DNA from: an uncultured Pseudomonadales bacterium
Lineage (GTDB): Bacteria; Pseudomonadota; Gammaproteobacteria; Pseudomonadales; Azotimanducaceae
DNA length: 64,000 nucleotides
Assembly (NCBI GenBank): GCA_951813515.1
Contig: OX638346.1
Location: forward strand, 861,617 to 925,616
Direction: 5' to 3'
Under the pieces are notes generated by a model, which saw only the letters and a program-made list of their open reading frames with translations, was not told the DNA's origin and did no database searches. Numbering within the stretch: the first letter of the stretch is position 1; each line of letters begins with the position of its first letter. Positions 8,603-16,146 of this stretch are shown piece by piece. A program made the translations under genes and the position numbers.

Positions 8603-8948
8603 CACGCACGTTCTGGTTCATGCCCTCGGCGGCGACCTGCGCCGGCGTGAAAAGGAACCGCTGGAGCGAAATGAATGGAGCATTTCCGCGATCGTGCTCT
8701 GGGAACTGGCCAAGCTGGTCCAGTTGGGGCGAATATCGATCGATCTCAACGACCGGGAGGTCGTGCGGACCTTGAGCGGAATTCACCTCTGGCCGATCGA
8801 TCTGGCGGTCTCGCTAACCTCAACGCAACTCGATTTCAGCGGCGATCCGGCGGACGAACTCATTGCGGCGACCAGCGTTGTGCATGACGTTCCGCTACTG
8901 ACCCGAGACCGCACAATCCTGCGCTCGCGGGTCGTTCCGTTCGCCTGA
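8589..8948 (+). CDS. PIN-domain toxin (VapC-like ribonuclease)
   Basis: A 119-residue PIN-domain protein. The acidic metal-binding set is in place: D5 (LNLDTHVLVH), E39 (VLWELAKL), D86/D89 (GDPADELIAATS) and D107 (LLTRDRTI). This subgroup usually pairs with Phd-like antitoxins, as here. Family members are Mg-dependent endoribonucleases, many of them cutting tRNA or rRNA; the target here cannot be inferred. The start overlaps the end of the antitoxin gene by 14 nt. The locus looks intact. Confidence 0.85.
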   Translation: MLNLDTHVLVHALGGDLRRREKEPLERNEWSISAIVLWELAKLVQLGRISIDLNDREVVRTLSGIHLWPIDLAVSLTSTQLDFSGDPADELIAATSVVHDVPLLTRDRTILRSRVVPFA

Positions 8949-8957
8949 ACATCAGCG

Positions 8958-11357
8958 CTACCTGAGCACACCGCCCTCGCGCAGTTCCTTGATCCTGGCC
9001 GCGTCGTAACCGAGGACCTCGGACAGCAACTTGTCCGTATCCGCCCCCAGGCAGGGCGCCGGGACACGGACGCCGTTGGGCCGCCGATCATGCCGCCACG
9101 GGATGCCCACGTGGGCGCGGCGACCGACCTCCGGGTGCTCGAGCCGCTCGATGAAACCGCGCGCGTTGAGATGCGGGTCCTGCACGATGTCCTCGGTCGT
9201 GAAGCTCGGAAACGCGGCCACACCCTGGGCCTGGAGCAGCCAAGTGACTTCCCATCGGTCCTGTCCGGTGGTCCATTCTGAAACGATCTGTTCCAGCACG
9301 TCCTCGTTCTCTTTGCGCGACGCGAGCGTGAGAAAGCGGTCGTCGCCGCCAAGCGCGGGATCGATGAGCGCCGCGAGCTTCAGCCAATCGGCATCGCCCG
9401 CGCACGCGATGGACACCCACTCGTCCTCTCCCCGGCAGGCGAAACAGCCGTGGGGCGCCATCCAAGGGTCCCGATTGCCCATGCGTTCCGGCTGAGTGCC
9501 GTCGAATGCGTACTGCATCCAGGCTTCGAGCGCCAGAACACCGGTCGCCTCCCAGAGCGAGATGTCGAGGTGATCGCCGACACCTGTCCGCTCGCGCTGC
9601 TCGAGCGCCGACACGACGGCCCAGGCAGTAGTCATTCCGGCGGTCGGATCGGGTATCGAGGGGCCGAACAGTTCGGGCTTGCCACCGATGAATCCCGTCA
9701 CCGACGCCAGCCCCGTAAGCGGTACCAGCGCCGGACCGTATGCCAGGTACTCGCGATAAGGCCCGACCTGACCGTAGCCGCTGATGCTCGCGAGGATGAT
9801 GCGCGGGTTGATGCGTTTGAGTTCGTCGTAACCCAGTCCCAGGCGGGCCATCACGCCGGTCGCGAAGTTCTGCACGACGACGTCCGATTCGGCGACAAAA
9901 CCCTTGACGATTTCGATACCCCGCGGATCGCTGAGATCGACCGCTACGCTCTTCTTGCCCTGGTTCCACTGGTTGAACATGCTCGCGCGATTCAGTGACG
10001 GCTCCATGCCGTCCGGCGGGTTCGACATCCCGCCCCTGCGGTAGAGATCCGGACGCGTGGAAGACTCGCAGCGTATGACCTCTGCACCGAGGTGCGCGAG
10101 ATGCATGGCGGCGAACGGTCCCGCCCAGACCCACGACAGGTCGACGACCCGAACGCCCTCGAGCGGACCGCGCGCCTTCGACTTTGCAACGTCTGCCTTC
10201 GCCCTCGCGGCGAGCGCGGACTCCCCTTCCGCGAGTACTTCGTCGTTGTGCTCGCCGAGACGCGGCGCGGGACGGCGAATCTCTGCGCGTCCGGACGTCG
10301 TCAGCACCGCCGGAGCCAGGTATTCGACGGGTCCGGTCTCCGGGTGGTCGACGGTCACGAAACCGTCTCGAGCGCGCAGGTGCTTATCCGACGCGACCTG
10401 CTCGAAGTTCATCACCGGCGCCAGGCAGATGCGCCGGGCCTGGCCCGCATGGAAGAGTTCGAACGCATTCCACCCCGAGATGAACTCCTGGTAGAAGTGG
10501 CGGAGGGCATCGTAGTTCTGGTGCCGGGTGCGCTGGTTCTCAAAGATTGGAAGCTGGACCCAATCCGGATGGCCCATGAGCTCCACGATCCGCTCCCATT
10601 GGCTCTCCTCCATGCTAAGTATGAGGATCGGGCCGTCACGGGCGTCGAAGGTGCCCCAGGGATTCAGTTCGTAGCGCTTGCGAACCACCCCCTGGTAGGT
10701 ATACCCCGGGATGGCGCCTTCCAGGCCCGACGCGACGTAGGCCTGCTCGGATAGATCGATGTAATCGCCCACCCCCGACCGCCGCGCGTCGCGGAACGTG
10801 GCAAGCGCAGCCGTCGCCCCGGCAATGCCCGCCATCATTCCAGATTGATTCCCGAACACCTTGAGCGGCGGCAATGAGGGGTCGGTGTGCGAGCGCGGAC
10901 AGAGATTCGCCCAACCGCCCGCGTTCGAGACGGTGATCTCCTCCGCGGCGAAGTCGCGGTAGGGTCCCGTAATGCCGAAGGGTGTAATCGAAAGCGCGAC
11001 GAGCTCAGGATGAGCCGCCCTCAGCGTCGCCGGATCCAGCCCGAGAGCTTGTGCCCGCAGCCGCGGGTAGTTGTGCACCAGGATATCGGCCCATTCAATG
11101 AGCTTGCGCAGTTCGGCACGGCCGCCCTCGTCGTCGAGGTCGAGACAGACACCGCGCTTGTTCAGGTTAAGCGCCAGGAACGCTCCGCTCTGCTCCGGGT
11201 CGTTCCTGTCGCCCGGAAACGGTCCACGGCGCCGGGTCCTGTCGCCCTCGGGAGTTTCGATCTTCACCACGTCGGCGCCGTGGTCGCCCAGCAGCTTCGC
11301 CGCGTACCCCGCGGAAAAACCGCTGCCAAGTTCGAGTACGCGAGGCGGTTGCGTCAT
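8958..11357 (-). CDS. Fused two-domain family III CoA-transferase (CaiB/BaiF)
   Basis: A 799-residue protein made of two CaiB/BaiF CoA-transferase domains in tandem (about 1-375 and 398-799); single-domain members are about 400 residues. Family III enzymes move CoA between carboxylic acids through an aspartyl-CoA thioester. The second domain has the expected Asp (D570 in PDPTAGM). The first has GNQSGM (169-174) at the matching place, with no Asp, so it is probably a structural or substrate-binding half. Both domains keep the N-terminal Rossmann-like segment (GADVVKIE, GAEVIRCE). Start ATG 11357 (MTQPPRVLELGSG). It is convergent with the PIN toxin gene and divergent from hipBST. Donor and acceptor acids unknown. 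Confidence 0.87.
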   Translation of the reverse strand: MTQPPRVLELGSGFSAGYAAKLLGDHGADVVKIETPEGDRTRRRGPFPGDRNDPEQSGAFLALNLNKRGVCLDLDDEGGRAELRKLIEWADILVHNYPRLRAQALGLDPATLRAAHPELVALSITPFGITGPYRDFAAEEITVSNAGGWANLCPRSHTDPSLPPLKVFGNQSGMMAGIAGATAALATFRDARRSGVGDYIDLSEQAYVASGLEGAIPGYTYQGVVRKRYELNPWGTFDARDGPILILSMEESQWERIVELMGHPDWVQLPIFENQRTRHQNYDALRHFYQEFISGWNAFELFHAGQARRICLAPVMNFEQVASDKHLRARDGFVTVDHPETGPVEYLAPAVLTTSGRAEIRRPAPRLGEHNDEVLAEGESALAARAKADVAKSKARGPLEGVRVVDLSWVWAGPFAAMHLAHLGAEVIRCESSTRPDLYRRGGMSNPPDGMEPSLNRASMFNQWNQGKKSVAVDLSDPRGIEIVKGFVAESDVVVQNFATGVMARLGLGYDELKRINPRIILASISGYGQVGPYREYLAYGPALVPLTGLASVTGFIGGKPELFGPSIPDPTAGMTTAWAVVSALEQRERTGVGDHLDISLWEATGVLALEAWMQYAFDGTQPERMGNRDPWMAPHGCFACRGEDEWVSIACAGDADWLKLAALIDPALGGDDRFLTLASRKENEDVLEQIVSEWTTGQDRWEVTWLLQAQGVAAFPSFTTEDIVQDPHLNARGFIERLEHPEVGRRAHVGIPWRHDRRPNGVRVPAPCLGADTDKLLSEVLGYDAARIKELREGGVLR

Positions 11358-11517
11358 CGGCGATCACTCCCCTGCGAGAGAGCAATTCGCCTGTACCAGT
11401 GTCGATAACGCGTTGGATCGCGCCTGCAGTTCAACAAAATTCCCCTCGGTCTCCAAGGGCCAGAGGCTTGGCCCCGTACAAGTCTACCTACATTCGCAGT
11501 TGCCAGATAAGTGTGGA

Positions 11518-11537
11518 ATTACCGTTATAGCGGTAAT
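11518..11537. promoter_or_regulatory. Palindromic operator 1 of hipBST
   Basis: ATTACCG-N6-CGGTAAT, a perfect 7-bp inverted repeat. First of three sites sharing TACCG-N6-CGGTA with identical 6-nt spacing upstream of the HipB-like gene. E. coli HipB binds sites of similar design (TATCC-N8-GGATA). Confidence 0.7.
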
Positions 11538-11589
11538 AGTGGGCACGTTCGTCGCGATGCTAATCGGTTATCCAATCGTCCTCGTCTAA

Positions 11590-11609
11590 ATTACCGTCTT
11601 AACGGTAAA
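11590..11609. promoter_or_regulatory. Palindromic operator 2 of hipBST
   Basis: ATTACCG-N6-CGGTAAA, same core and spacing as operator 1; centre-to-centre distance from it is 72 bp. Confidence 0.7.
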
Positions 11610-11650
11610 TATTAGCGAAAATACTTGATCTCGAATCATTGGGGTTCCAA

Positions 11651-11670
11651 TATACCGCTATACCGGTACA
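11651..11670. promoter_or_regulatory. Palindromic operator 3 of hipBST
   Basis: TATACCG-N6-CGGTACA, same TACCG-N6-CGGTA core, centred 61 bp after operator 2 and ending 15 nt before the hipB start. A possible -10 (TATACC) is inside it, so occupancy would block transcription. Confidence 0.68.
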
Positions 11671-11685
11671 AATCTGCGAATATCC

Positions 11686-11973
11686 ATGAATGTCACTTCG
11701 TCGAATCTGATCGGGAGTGCAGTCAGGTTCCATCGAAGACGCGGCGGCTTGAGTCAGCGTTCCCTAGCAGACCTAGCCGGGGTCGGCAAGACCTCCGTGT
11801 TCGATATCGAAAAAGGCAAACCCACGGTTCGGCTGGCCACCCTGATGGCGGTCTTGCACGTCCTCAACATCGACCTGGTACTCGATGGCCCATTGATGGC
11901 CGAGTGCAGGACTGCCTTGATTGACCCGTCCGGGAATCCGCCCGCGGAACGTGATGAGGACTCGATTCGGTGA
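11686..11973 (+). CDS. hipB: HipB-like XRE-family antitoxin/repressor
   Basis: A 95-residue helix-turn-helix protein. The XRE/HipB DNA-binding unit spans about residues 8-65, with LSQRSLADLAGVGKTSVFDI as the HTH and a following LATLMAVLHVLNIDLVL core typical of HipB. It should repress the operon by binding the three palindromes upstream. Its stop codon overlaps the GTG of the next gene (GTGA), so translation of hipB, hipS and hipT is coupled. The order B-S-T matches the tripartite HipBST system described in enteropathogenic E. coli. The tail after about residue 75 is polar and probably disordered. Confidence 0.85.
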   Translation: MNVTSSNLIGSAVRFHRRRGGLSQRSLADLAGVGKTSVFDIEKGKPTVRLATLMAVLHVLNIDLVLDGPLMAECRTALIDPSGNPPAERDEDSIR

Positions 11974-12281
11974 GACGGGCAACGGTCTCCGTACACGGCG
12001 AACCGGCAGGCGTGCTTGAGGAGCACGGGCCGGCCAGCTTCGTCTTCCGCTATCTCGACACCTACGGCGGCGCCCCGGTGTCGCTGACCATGCCGGTATC
12101 GCAACGGGAATACCGGTTCGAGGGGTTCCCGCCCTTCTTCGAGGGATTGCTCCCGGAAGGAGAGATGCTCGATGGCCTGCTGCGCCAACGCAAGCTTGAT
12201 CGAGGCGACCTGTTCGGGCAGCTCGTGGCAGTGGGCGAGGATGTCGTTGGAGCGGTCACCGTCGTCGAGGAGACGGTGTGA
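11970..12281 (+). CDS. hipS: HipS-like protein (HipA N-subdomain-1 as a separate gene)
   Basis: A 103-residue protein matching the N-terminal subdomain that in ordinary HipA is part of the kinase (VSVHGEPAGVLEE, then FRYLDTYGGAPVSLTMPV and FEGFPPFFEGLLPEGEMLDG). Here it ends at residue 103 and the kinase body is the next gene. In the E. coli O127 HipBST system the separate HipS acts as the antitoxin to the HipT kinase. It starts with GTG overlapping the hipB stop, and its own stop overlaps the hipT GTG, both 4-nt overlaps. Both junctions are clean GTGA couplings, so this is a real split rather than a frameshifted hipA. Confidence 0.83.
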   Translation: MRRATVSVHGEPAGVLEEHGPASFVFRYLDTYGGAPVSLTMPVSQREYRFEGFPPFFEGLLPEGEMLDGLLRQRKLDRGDLFGQLVAVGEDVVGAVTVVEETV

Positions 12282-13225
12282 ATCGTTGTCCCATCACCTA
12301 CGAGCCCTGCGGCGAGGCGAGACATTCCCGTGCGGGGCTGCGTCTGCTATCGCCCAATCTCGAACGCCTGAACGACTTTCCGTACGACGCGGCGCGGCAG
12401 CGGCGGGAGGCGGTTGTCCGCGGCGGCAAGATGTCGATGCAGGGTGTTCAACCCAAGCTGAGCGTGCGGCTCGACGCCAAGGCCGGCGTTTTCGTGATCG
12501 TCGATCAGGGCGGTCGATTCATTTTGAAGCCGCAGCACGGGGTGTATCCCAACCTGCCAGAGAACGAGGGCCTCACCATGCACCTGGCGAAGCTCTGCGG
12601 GATCGAGGTGCCGGTGAGCGGGATCGTGCGCAGCATCGACGGCACCTGGTCCTACTTTGTGCGCCGCTTCGACCGGACGGGACACAGCCGCAGGGTCGCG
12701 GTGGAGGACTTCGCCCAGCTCGGAGGTTTGAGCCGTGAAACCAAGTACGACTTCAGCATGGAGCGGCTGGTGGGACTATTGGATACGTACTGCACGTTTC
12801 CAGCCATCGAAAAAGTGAAGCTCCTAAAAAGAAGCCTGTTCAACTTTCTCGTGGGCAACGAGGACATGCACCTCAAGAACTTCTCGCTGATCAGCCGGCA
12901 GGGCAAAGTCGAACTCGCGCCCGCCTACGACTTCCTCAGCACTACGGTTGCCTACCTCGCTCTGCGCCGACCCATCGATTCCATCGAAGAGATCGCGCTA
13001 CCGCTGCATGGGAAGAAACGTGGTCTCGGCCGCAAGACCTGGATCGACTACTTCGCCAGGGAGCAGCTGCAACTTCCGGACAAGGTGATCCGCACCGTCC
13101 AGTCGGAACTGACCGGCGCCGCTTCCGCATGGCAGGCACGCATAGGCGACTCGTTCCTGCCTCCGGTCCAGAAGGACCACTACCGGACCCTGCTGGCCAA
13201 CCGCTTCGCGGTGCTCGACTTGTAG
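12278..13225 (+). CDS. hipT: HipT-like serine/threonine kinase toxin
   Basis: A 315-residue HipA-type kinase lacking the N-subdomain. The Gly-rich autophosphorylation loop is KMSMQGVQPK (S53 in the first serine position, Q55 where E. coli O127 HipT has its second serine), K84 (FILKPQ) is the likely ATP lysine, D196 (NEDMHLKNFS) the catalytic Asp and D218 (PAYDFL) the metal Asp. HipA targets GltX and E. coli HipT targets TrpS; the target here is unknown. The GTG start overlaps the hipS stop. All core kinase residues are intact. Confidence 0.85.
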   Translation: MNRCPITYEPCGEARHSRAGLRLLSPNLERLNDFPYDAARQRREAVVRGGKMSMQGVQPKLSVRLDAKAGVFVIVDQGGRFILKPQHGVYPNLPENEGLTMHLAKLCGIEVPVSGIVRSIDGTWSYFVRRFDRTGHSRRVAVEDFAQLGGLSRETKYDFSMERLVGLLDTYCTFPAIEKVKLLKRSLFNFLVGNEDMHLKNFSLISRQGKVELAPAYDFLSTTVAYLALRRPIDSIEEIALPLHGKKRGLGRKTWIDYFAREQLQLPDKVIRTVQSELTGAASAWQARIGDSFLPPVQKDHYRTLLANRFAVLDL

Positions 13226-13351
13226 GGAAGAGCCACCCACCTAACGGGTCCAATTCGGCCGCTGCACAGCGTGCGGGCTTCGCGTGCCAAGCCGTTAGCG
13301 CAACGTGGTCAGTTATGCTTTCACGTTGGAGCGCACACGGGAGAAGGGAAT

Positions 13352-14470
13352 ATGGCTGAGCCATTGAAGGTCGGGATGGTAGGCAGCGGGAGCATTTCCA
13401 ACTCCCACATGGCCGCGTACCTGGAGCATTCGGACCGGGTGCGGCTCACCGCCGTGTGCGATGTCATCGAAGCGGCGGCGCGGGATTACGCGGAGAGAGC
13501 GGGCGTCGAAGCCGTCTACACGGACCTCGATGACATGCTGCGCGACGCCGACATCGATGCGGTGGACATCTGCACCGGCCACGATCAGCATGCCGGCCCG
13601 GCGATTGCGGCCGCCCGCGCCGGCAAGCACGTGATCGTCGAGAAAGCCATGGCGCACACGCTCGAGGACTGCCGGAACATGATCGAAGCGGCCGACGAAG
13701 CAGGTGTGACCCTCATGGTCGCCCAGCACCTGCGTCACGGGCCCAACGCCCGCGCGGTAAAACGTTTTCTGGACGAAGGCGCCCTGGGCGAGATCCGGGC
13801 GATCCAGACCCACGCGGTCATCAGCATCGTGGGCTCGAAACCCGCCGGGCACTGGATGACCGACGGCAAGCAGGGCGGCGGCATCCTGCTGACCAACACC
13901 ATCCACCACCTCGACCTGCTGCGCTTCTATATCGGCAACGTCAGGCGCGTGACCGGAGTCTGCAAGTCGCTGCAACCGCAACTCATCAACGACTGCGACG
14001 ACATGGTCGCGGCAACGCTGGAATTCGAAAACGGCGCGATCGGAACCGTGTTCGGCAACTGGACGACATCGCCGTCACACGAGCCGATGTCCTACGTCAT
14101 TTACGGGCGCGACGGCACCCTGCACACCACCCGACCCGAGACGCCGGAACAGCAGCGGGAGCAATTCGGCGCCGTCATGTGCTGTCTCAGATCCGCAGAC
14201 GAGGTACAGGCGCCTGCCGCACGTCCGCCGGGCGCCCTGCGGACATTCAGGACCCGGACCCGCCCGTCGTTCGAGCCCCTGGAACCGGATTACACGGATC
14301 TTCCCACTGCCGTCCCCATCGTGAACGAAATCCTGCACTTCGAAGAGTGCTGCAGAACGGGGAAGGAACCCACCAGCAGCGGTCGAGACAACCTTGAAAC
14401 GATGAAGATCGTCTTCGGGATCTTCGAGTCCTCGCGGACGGGCAAGGCCGTCGACCTGGCGGACCTGTAG
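13352..14470 (+). CDS. Gfo/Idh/MocA-family oxidoreductase (copy G1)
   Basis: A 372-residue NAD(P)-dependent sugar- or polyol-dehydrogenase-like protein. N-terminal Rossmann fold with VGMVGSGSISNSHM, then the active-site region VEKAMAH (K98), where the classical family has EKP, and a later IHHLDLLRFY segment with the His/Asp pair. The C-terminus ends SSRTGKAVDLADL, shared by copies G2, G4, G5 and G6. ATG 13352 follows GAGAAGGG; the longer open frame has no family similarity. It is convergent with a dioxygenase-HEAT gene 25 nt away. The substrate, probably a sugar-like or cyclic polyol compound, is unknown. Confidence 0.86.
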   Translation: MAEPLKVGMVGSGSISNSHMAAYLEHSDRVRLTAVCDVIEAAARDYAERAGVEAVYTDLDDMLRDADIDAVDICTGHDQHAGPAIAAARAGKHVIVEKAMAHTLEDCRNMIEAADEAGVTLMVAQHLRHGPNARAVKRFLDEGALGEIRAIQTHAVISIVGSKPAGHWMTDGKQGGGILLTNTIHHLDLLRFYIGNVRRVTGVCKSLQPQLINDCDDMVAATLEFENGAIGTVFGNWTTSPSHEPMSYVIYGRDGTLHTTRPETPEQQREQFGAVMCCLRSADEVQAPAARPPGALRTFRTRTRPSFEPLEPDYTDLPTAVPIVNEILHFEECCRTGKEPTSSGRDNLETMKIVFGIFESSRTGKAVDLADL

Positions 14471-14495
14471 GGATCGAAGCGTCCCTGGGCCGCAA

Positions 14496-16133
14496 TCAGA
14501 GCAGTCGCTCGCCGTTCAGCGTGTGGTCCCAGCGATGCGCTTTCAGATAGTGAAGCGCCTGCGTTAGTCCGGAGCGGTCCTCCCCGTTGCGCGGCCGCGT
14601 GAGGGCTTCTACGGCCAGGGCCTGCACGTAACCGTTGACGTTGTCGAGGCAGGCAACCATCAGGTCGTCCACTTCGTCCATGTCGATGTCGGAGTTCAGC
14701 AAGGCGCACAGCGCATTGAACCGGACCCCGACCTCGCCGTACCGCTGGCCGGCGACCCTTCCCTCCTGCCAGGCGGGATTGTCCACCGTCAGCACCTTGC
14801 GGATAGCGGGCAAAGCCGCGCGGATGTTGGTCCCTATACAGGCCATCGCATCGAGGCTCGCCCGCGCGACCTGGTGGAGTTCGTGGTCAACTAGCTTCGC
14901 GAGGTCGGGGACGGCGCAGGCGGCGGGCGCGCCGATCTCGCCGAGGGCGAAGGCGGCGTTGATCTTGATCCAGGCATCTTCGTGCCCGAGCAGTTCCATC
15001 AGCGGACCCACGGCAACCTCGCCCATGGCTCCCAACGCGTACGCCTCGTCCTGTAGCGTGTAGGCGACATCGTTCCAGCGGCGCTCGTTGGGATCGCCTA
15101 CAGGCACGTACTCGCCCCACTTGTCGAGTATGTACGGACAGGTGAATTCGCGCTCCTGGCCGGCGTTGGTGAGCAGGCTTTCCATGAGCGGCGCGATGGC
15201 ATCGTCACCCATCGCGGCCAGTTCGTATATGGCTTCGAGGCGGGCCGGTTGATCCGTGCCGTTGAGCGATCCGATCAGTCGCGGCATCTCGTTTGATCCA
15301 GCCGCGTTATTGACTGCGGAACGCGGCGCGGCGCGCATCCAGTCCCAGATGTACGACCAAGCCCTGGTGTGGTCGTACTGGCCGAGGCGTGCCTTCGGAG
15401 GCTGCCAACCCACCTCGCCACCGTCCCAGGTTGGCCCTACCGGGTTCCGCGTACGCAGGCAAATGAACTTGATCATGTAGCGGGTCGAATCGGTAAGGTT
15501 GGTCAGCGCCGCGTGGGCGATATCGAAATCGATCAGGAGGCAGGTGCCCGCCTTGATGTCATCGGCAACGAACGCGTACGGATAGTCGGTCTTTCTGAGG
15601 TACGGCTGCAGGTGCGTCCCCGGAATGACCCGGGTCGGGCCGCGCTCGACCGGGGTGTCCTGCGGGAAGTAGAGGATCATGGCGACCCGGGGCACGTGAT
15701 AGCGCGCCCGGGACATCGGAATGTGTCCGTCCTGGTGCCAGGCGCTGTTCCCCGACGAGCCTTCTCCCATGGGCGCGCCATGCTCGCTACCGGTAAGCAT
15801 CAGTTTCCGCTCGGCCTCGTCGAGTGGTTCGCTGACGTGGCGGGATCGGTGAGGACTCAGGATGTAGCCGTCGCCGAGGATGCTGGTCAGGGCCCCTTGG
15901 ATGACCGGGGCGTCCAGTATCTGCTGCAACTCGGCAATCCGGGGCAGCACGTTGTTCCCCATGTAGAACTCGTGCTCGGCGTTCCACTCGAGCTTGTCGA
16001 AGATCTCACGATGGACCTCGGGTTCGAGGCCGCTGTCGAGCACCAGCACGCCATCGCAGATGTAGCGCCGAACCTGCTCGTCGTCCAGCCTGTTGGCGAG
16101 CCTACTGGCGAGCCTGTTGCCGTCGGGCCTCAC
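14496..16133 (-). CDS. PhyH-family dioxygenase with C-terminal HEAT repeats (copy A3)
   Basis: A 545-residue member of the HEAT-fused group. H-x-D (AWHQDGH), the distal His (FDIAHAALTNLTDSTRYM) and the following Arg are all present; HEAT-like repeats fill the last 250 or so residues. The most likely start is the GTG at 16133 (VRPDGNRL), 8-9 nt after GGAG and aligned with the paralogs. Right after the start it has eight extra residues encoded by a 12-bp tandem repeat. It lies 13 nt downstream of copy A4, in what looks like a three-gene unit led by the LLM gene starting at 18841. Confidence 0.85.
   Translation of the reverse strand: MRPDGNRLASRLANRLDDEQVRRYICDGVLVLDSGLEPEVHREIFDKLEWNAEHEFYMGNNVLPRIAELQQILDAPVIQGALTSILGDGYILSPHRSRHVSEPLDEAERKLMLTGSEHGAPMGEGSSGNSAWHQDGHIPMSRARYHVPRVAMILYFPQDTPVERGPTRVIPGTHLQPYLRKTDYPYAFVADDIKAGTCLLIDFDIAHAALTNLTDSTRYMIKFICLRTRNPVGPTWDGGEVGWQPPKARLGQYDHTRAWSYIWDWMRAAPRSAVNNAAGSNEMPRLIGSLNGTDQPARLEAIYELAAMGDDAIAPLMESLLTNAGQEREFTCPYILDKWGEYVPVGDPNERRWNDVAYTLQDEAYALGAMGEVAVGPLMELLGHEDAWIKINAAFALGEIGAPAACAVPDLAKLVDHELHQVARASLDAMACIGTNIRAALPAIRKVLTVDNPAWQEGRVAGQRYGEVGVRFNALCALLNSDIDMDEVDDLMVACLDNVNGYVQALAVEALTRPRNGEDRSGLTQALHYLKAHRWDHTLNGERLL
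16089..16121. repeat. 12-bp tandem repeat (2.75 units) in the N-terminus of A3
   Basis: CCTGTTGGCGAG, CCTACTGGCGAG and a partial CCTGTTGCC follow one another. On the coding strand they give an RLAN/RLAS four-residue repeat, inserting eight residues between VRPDGNRL and DDEQVRR relative to paralogs. Probably slippage expansion. Confidence 0.75.
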
Positions 16134-16146
16134 TCGGAACTCCAGC

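Noticed and set aside
11970..13225. Frameshifted hipA gene
   Set aside because: Both junctions are clean GTGA start/stop overlaps, and domain limits match HipS and HipT of the known tripartite system, so it is a genuine split.
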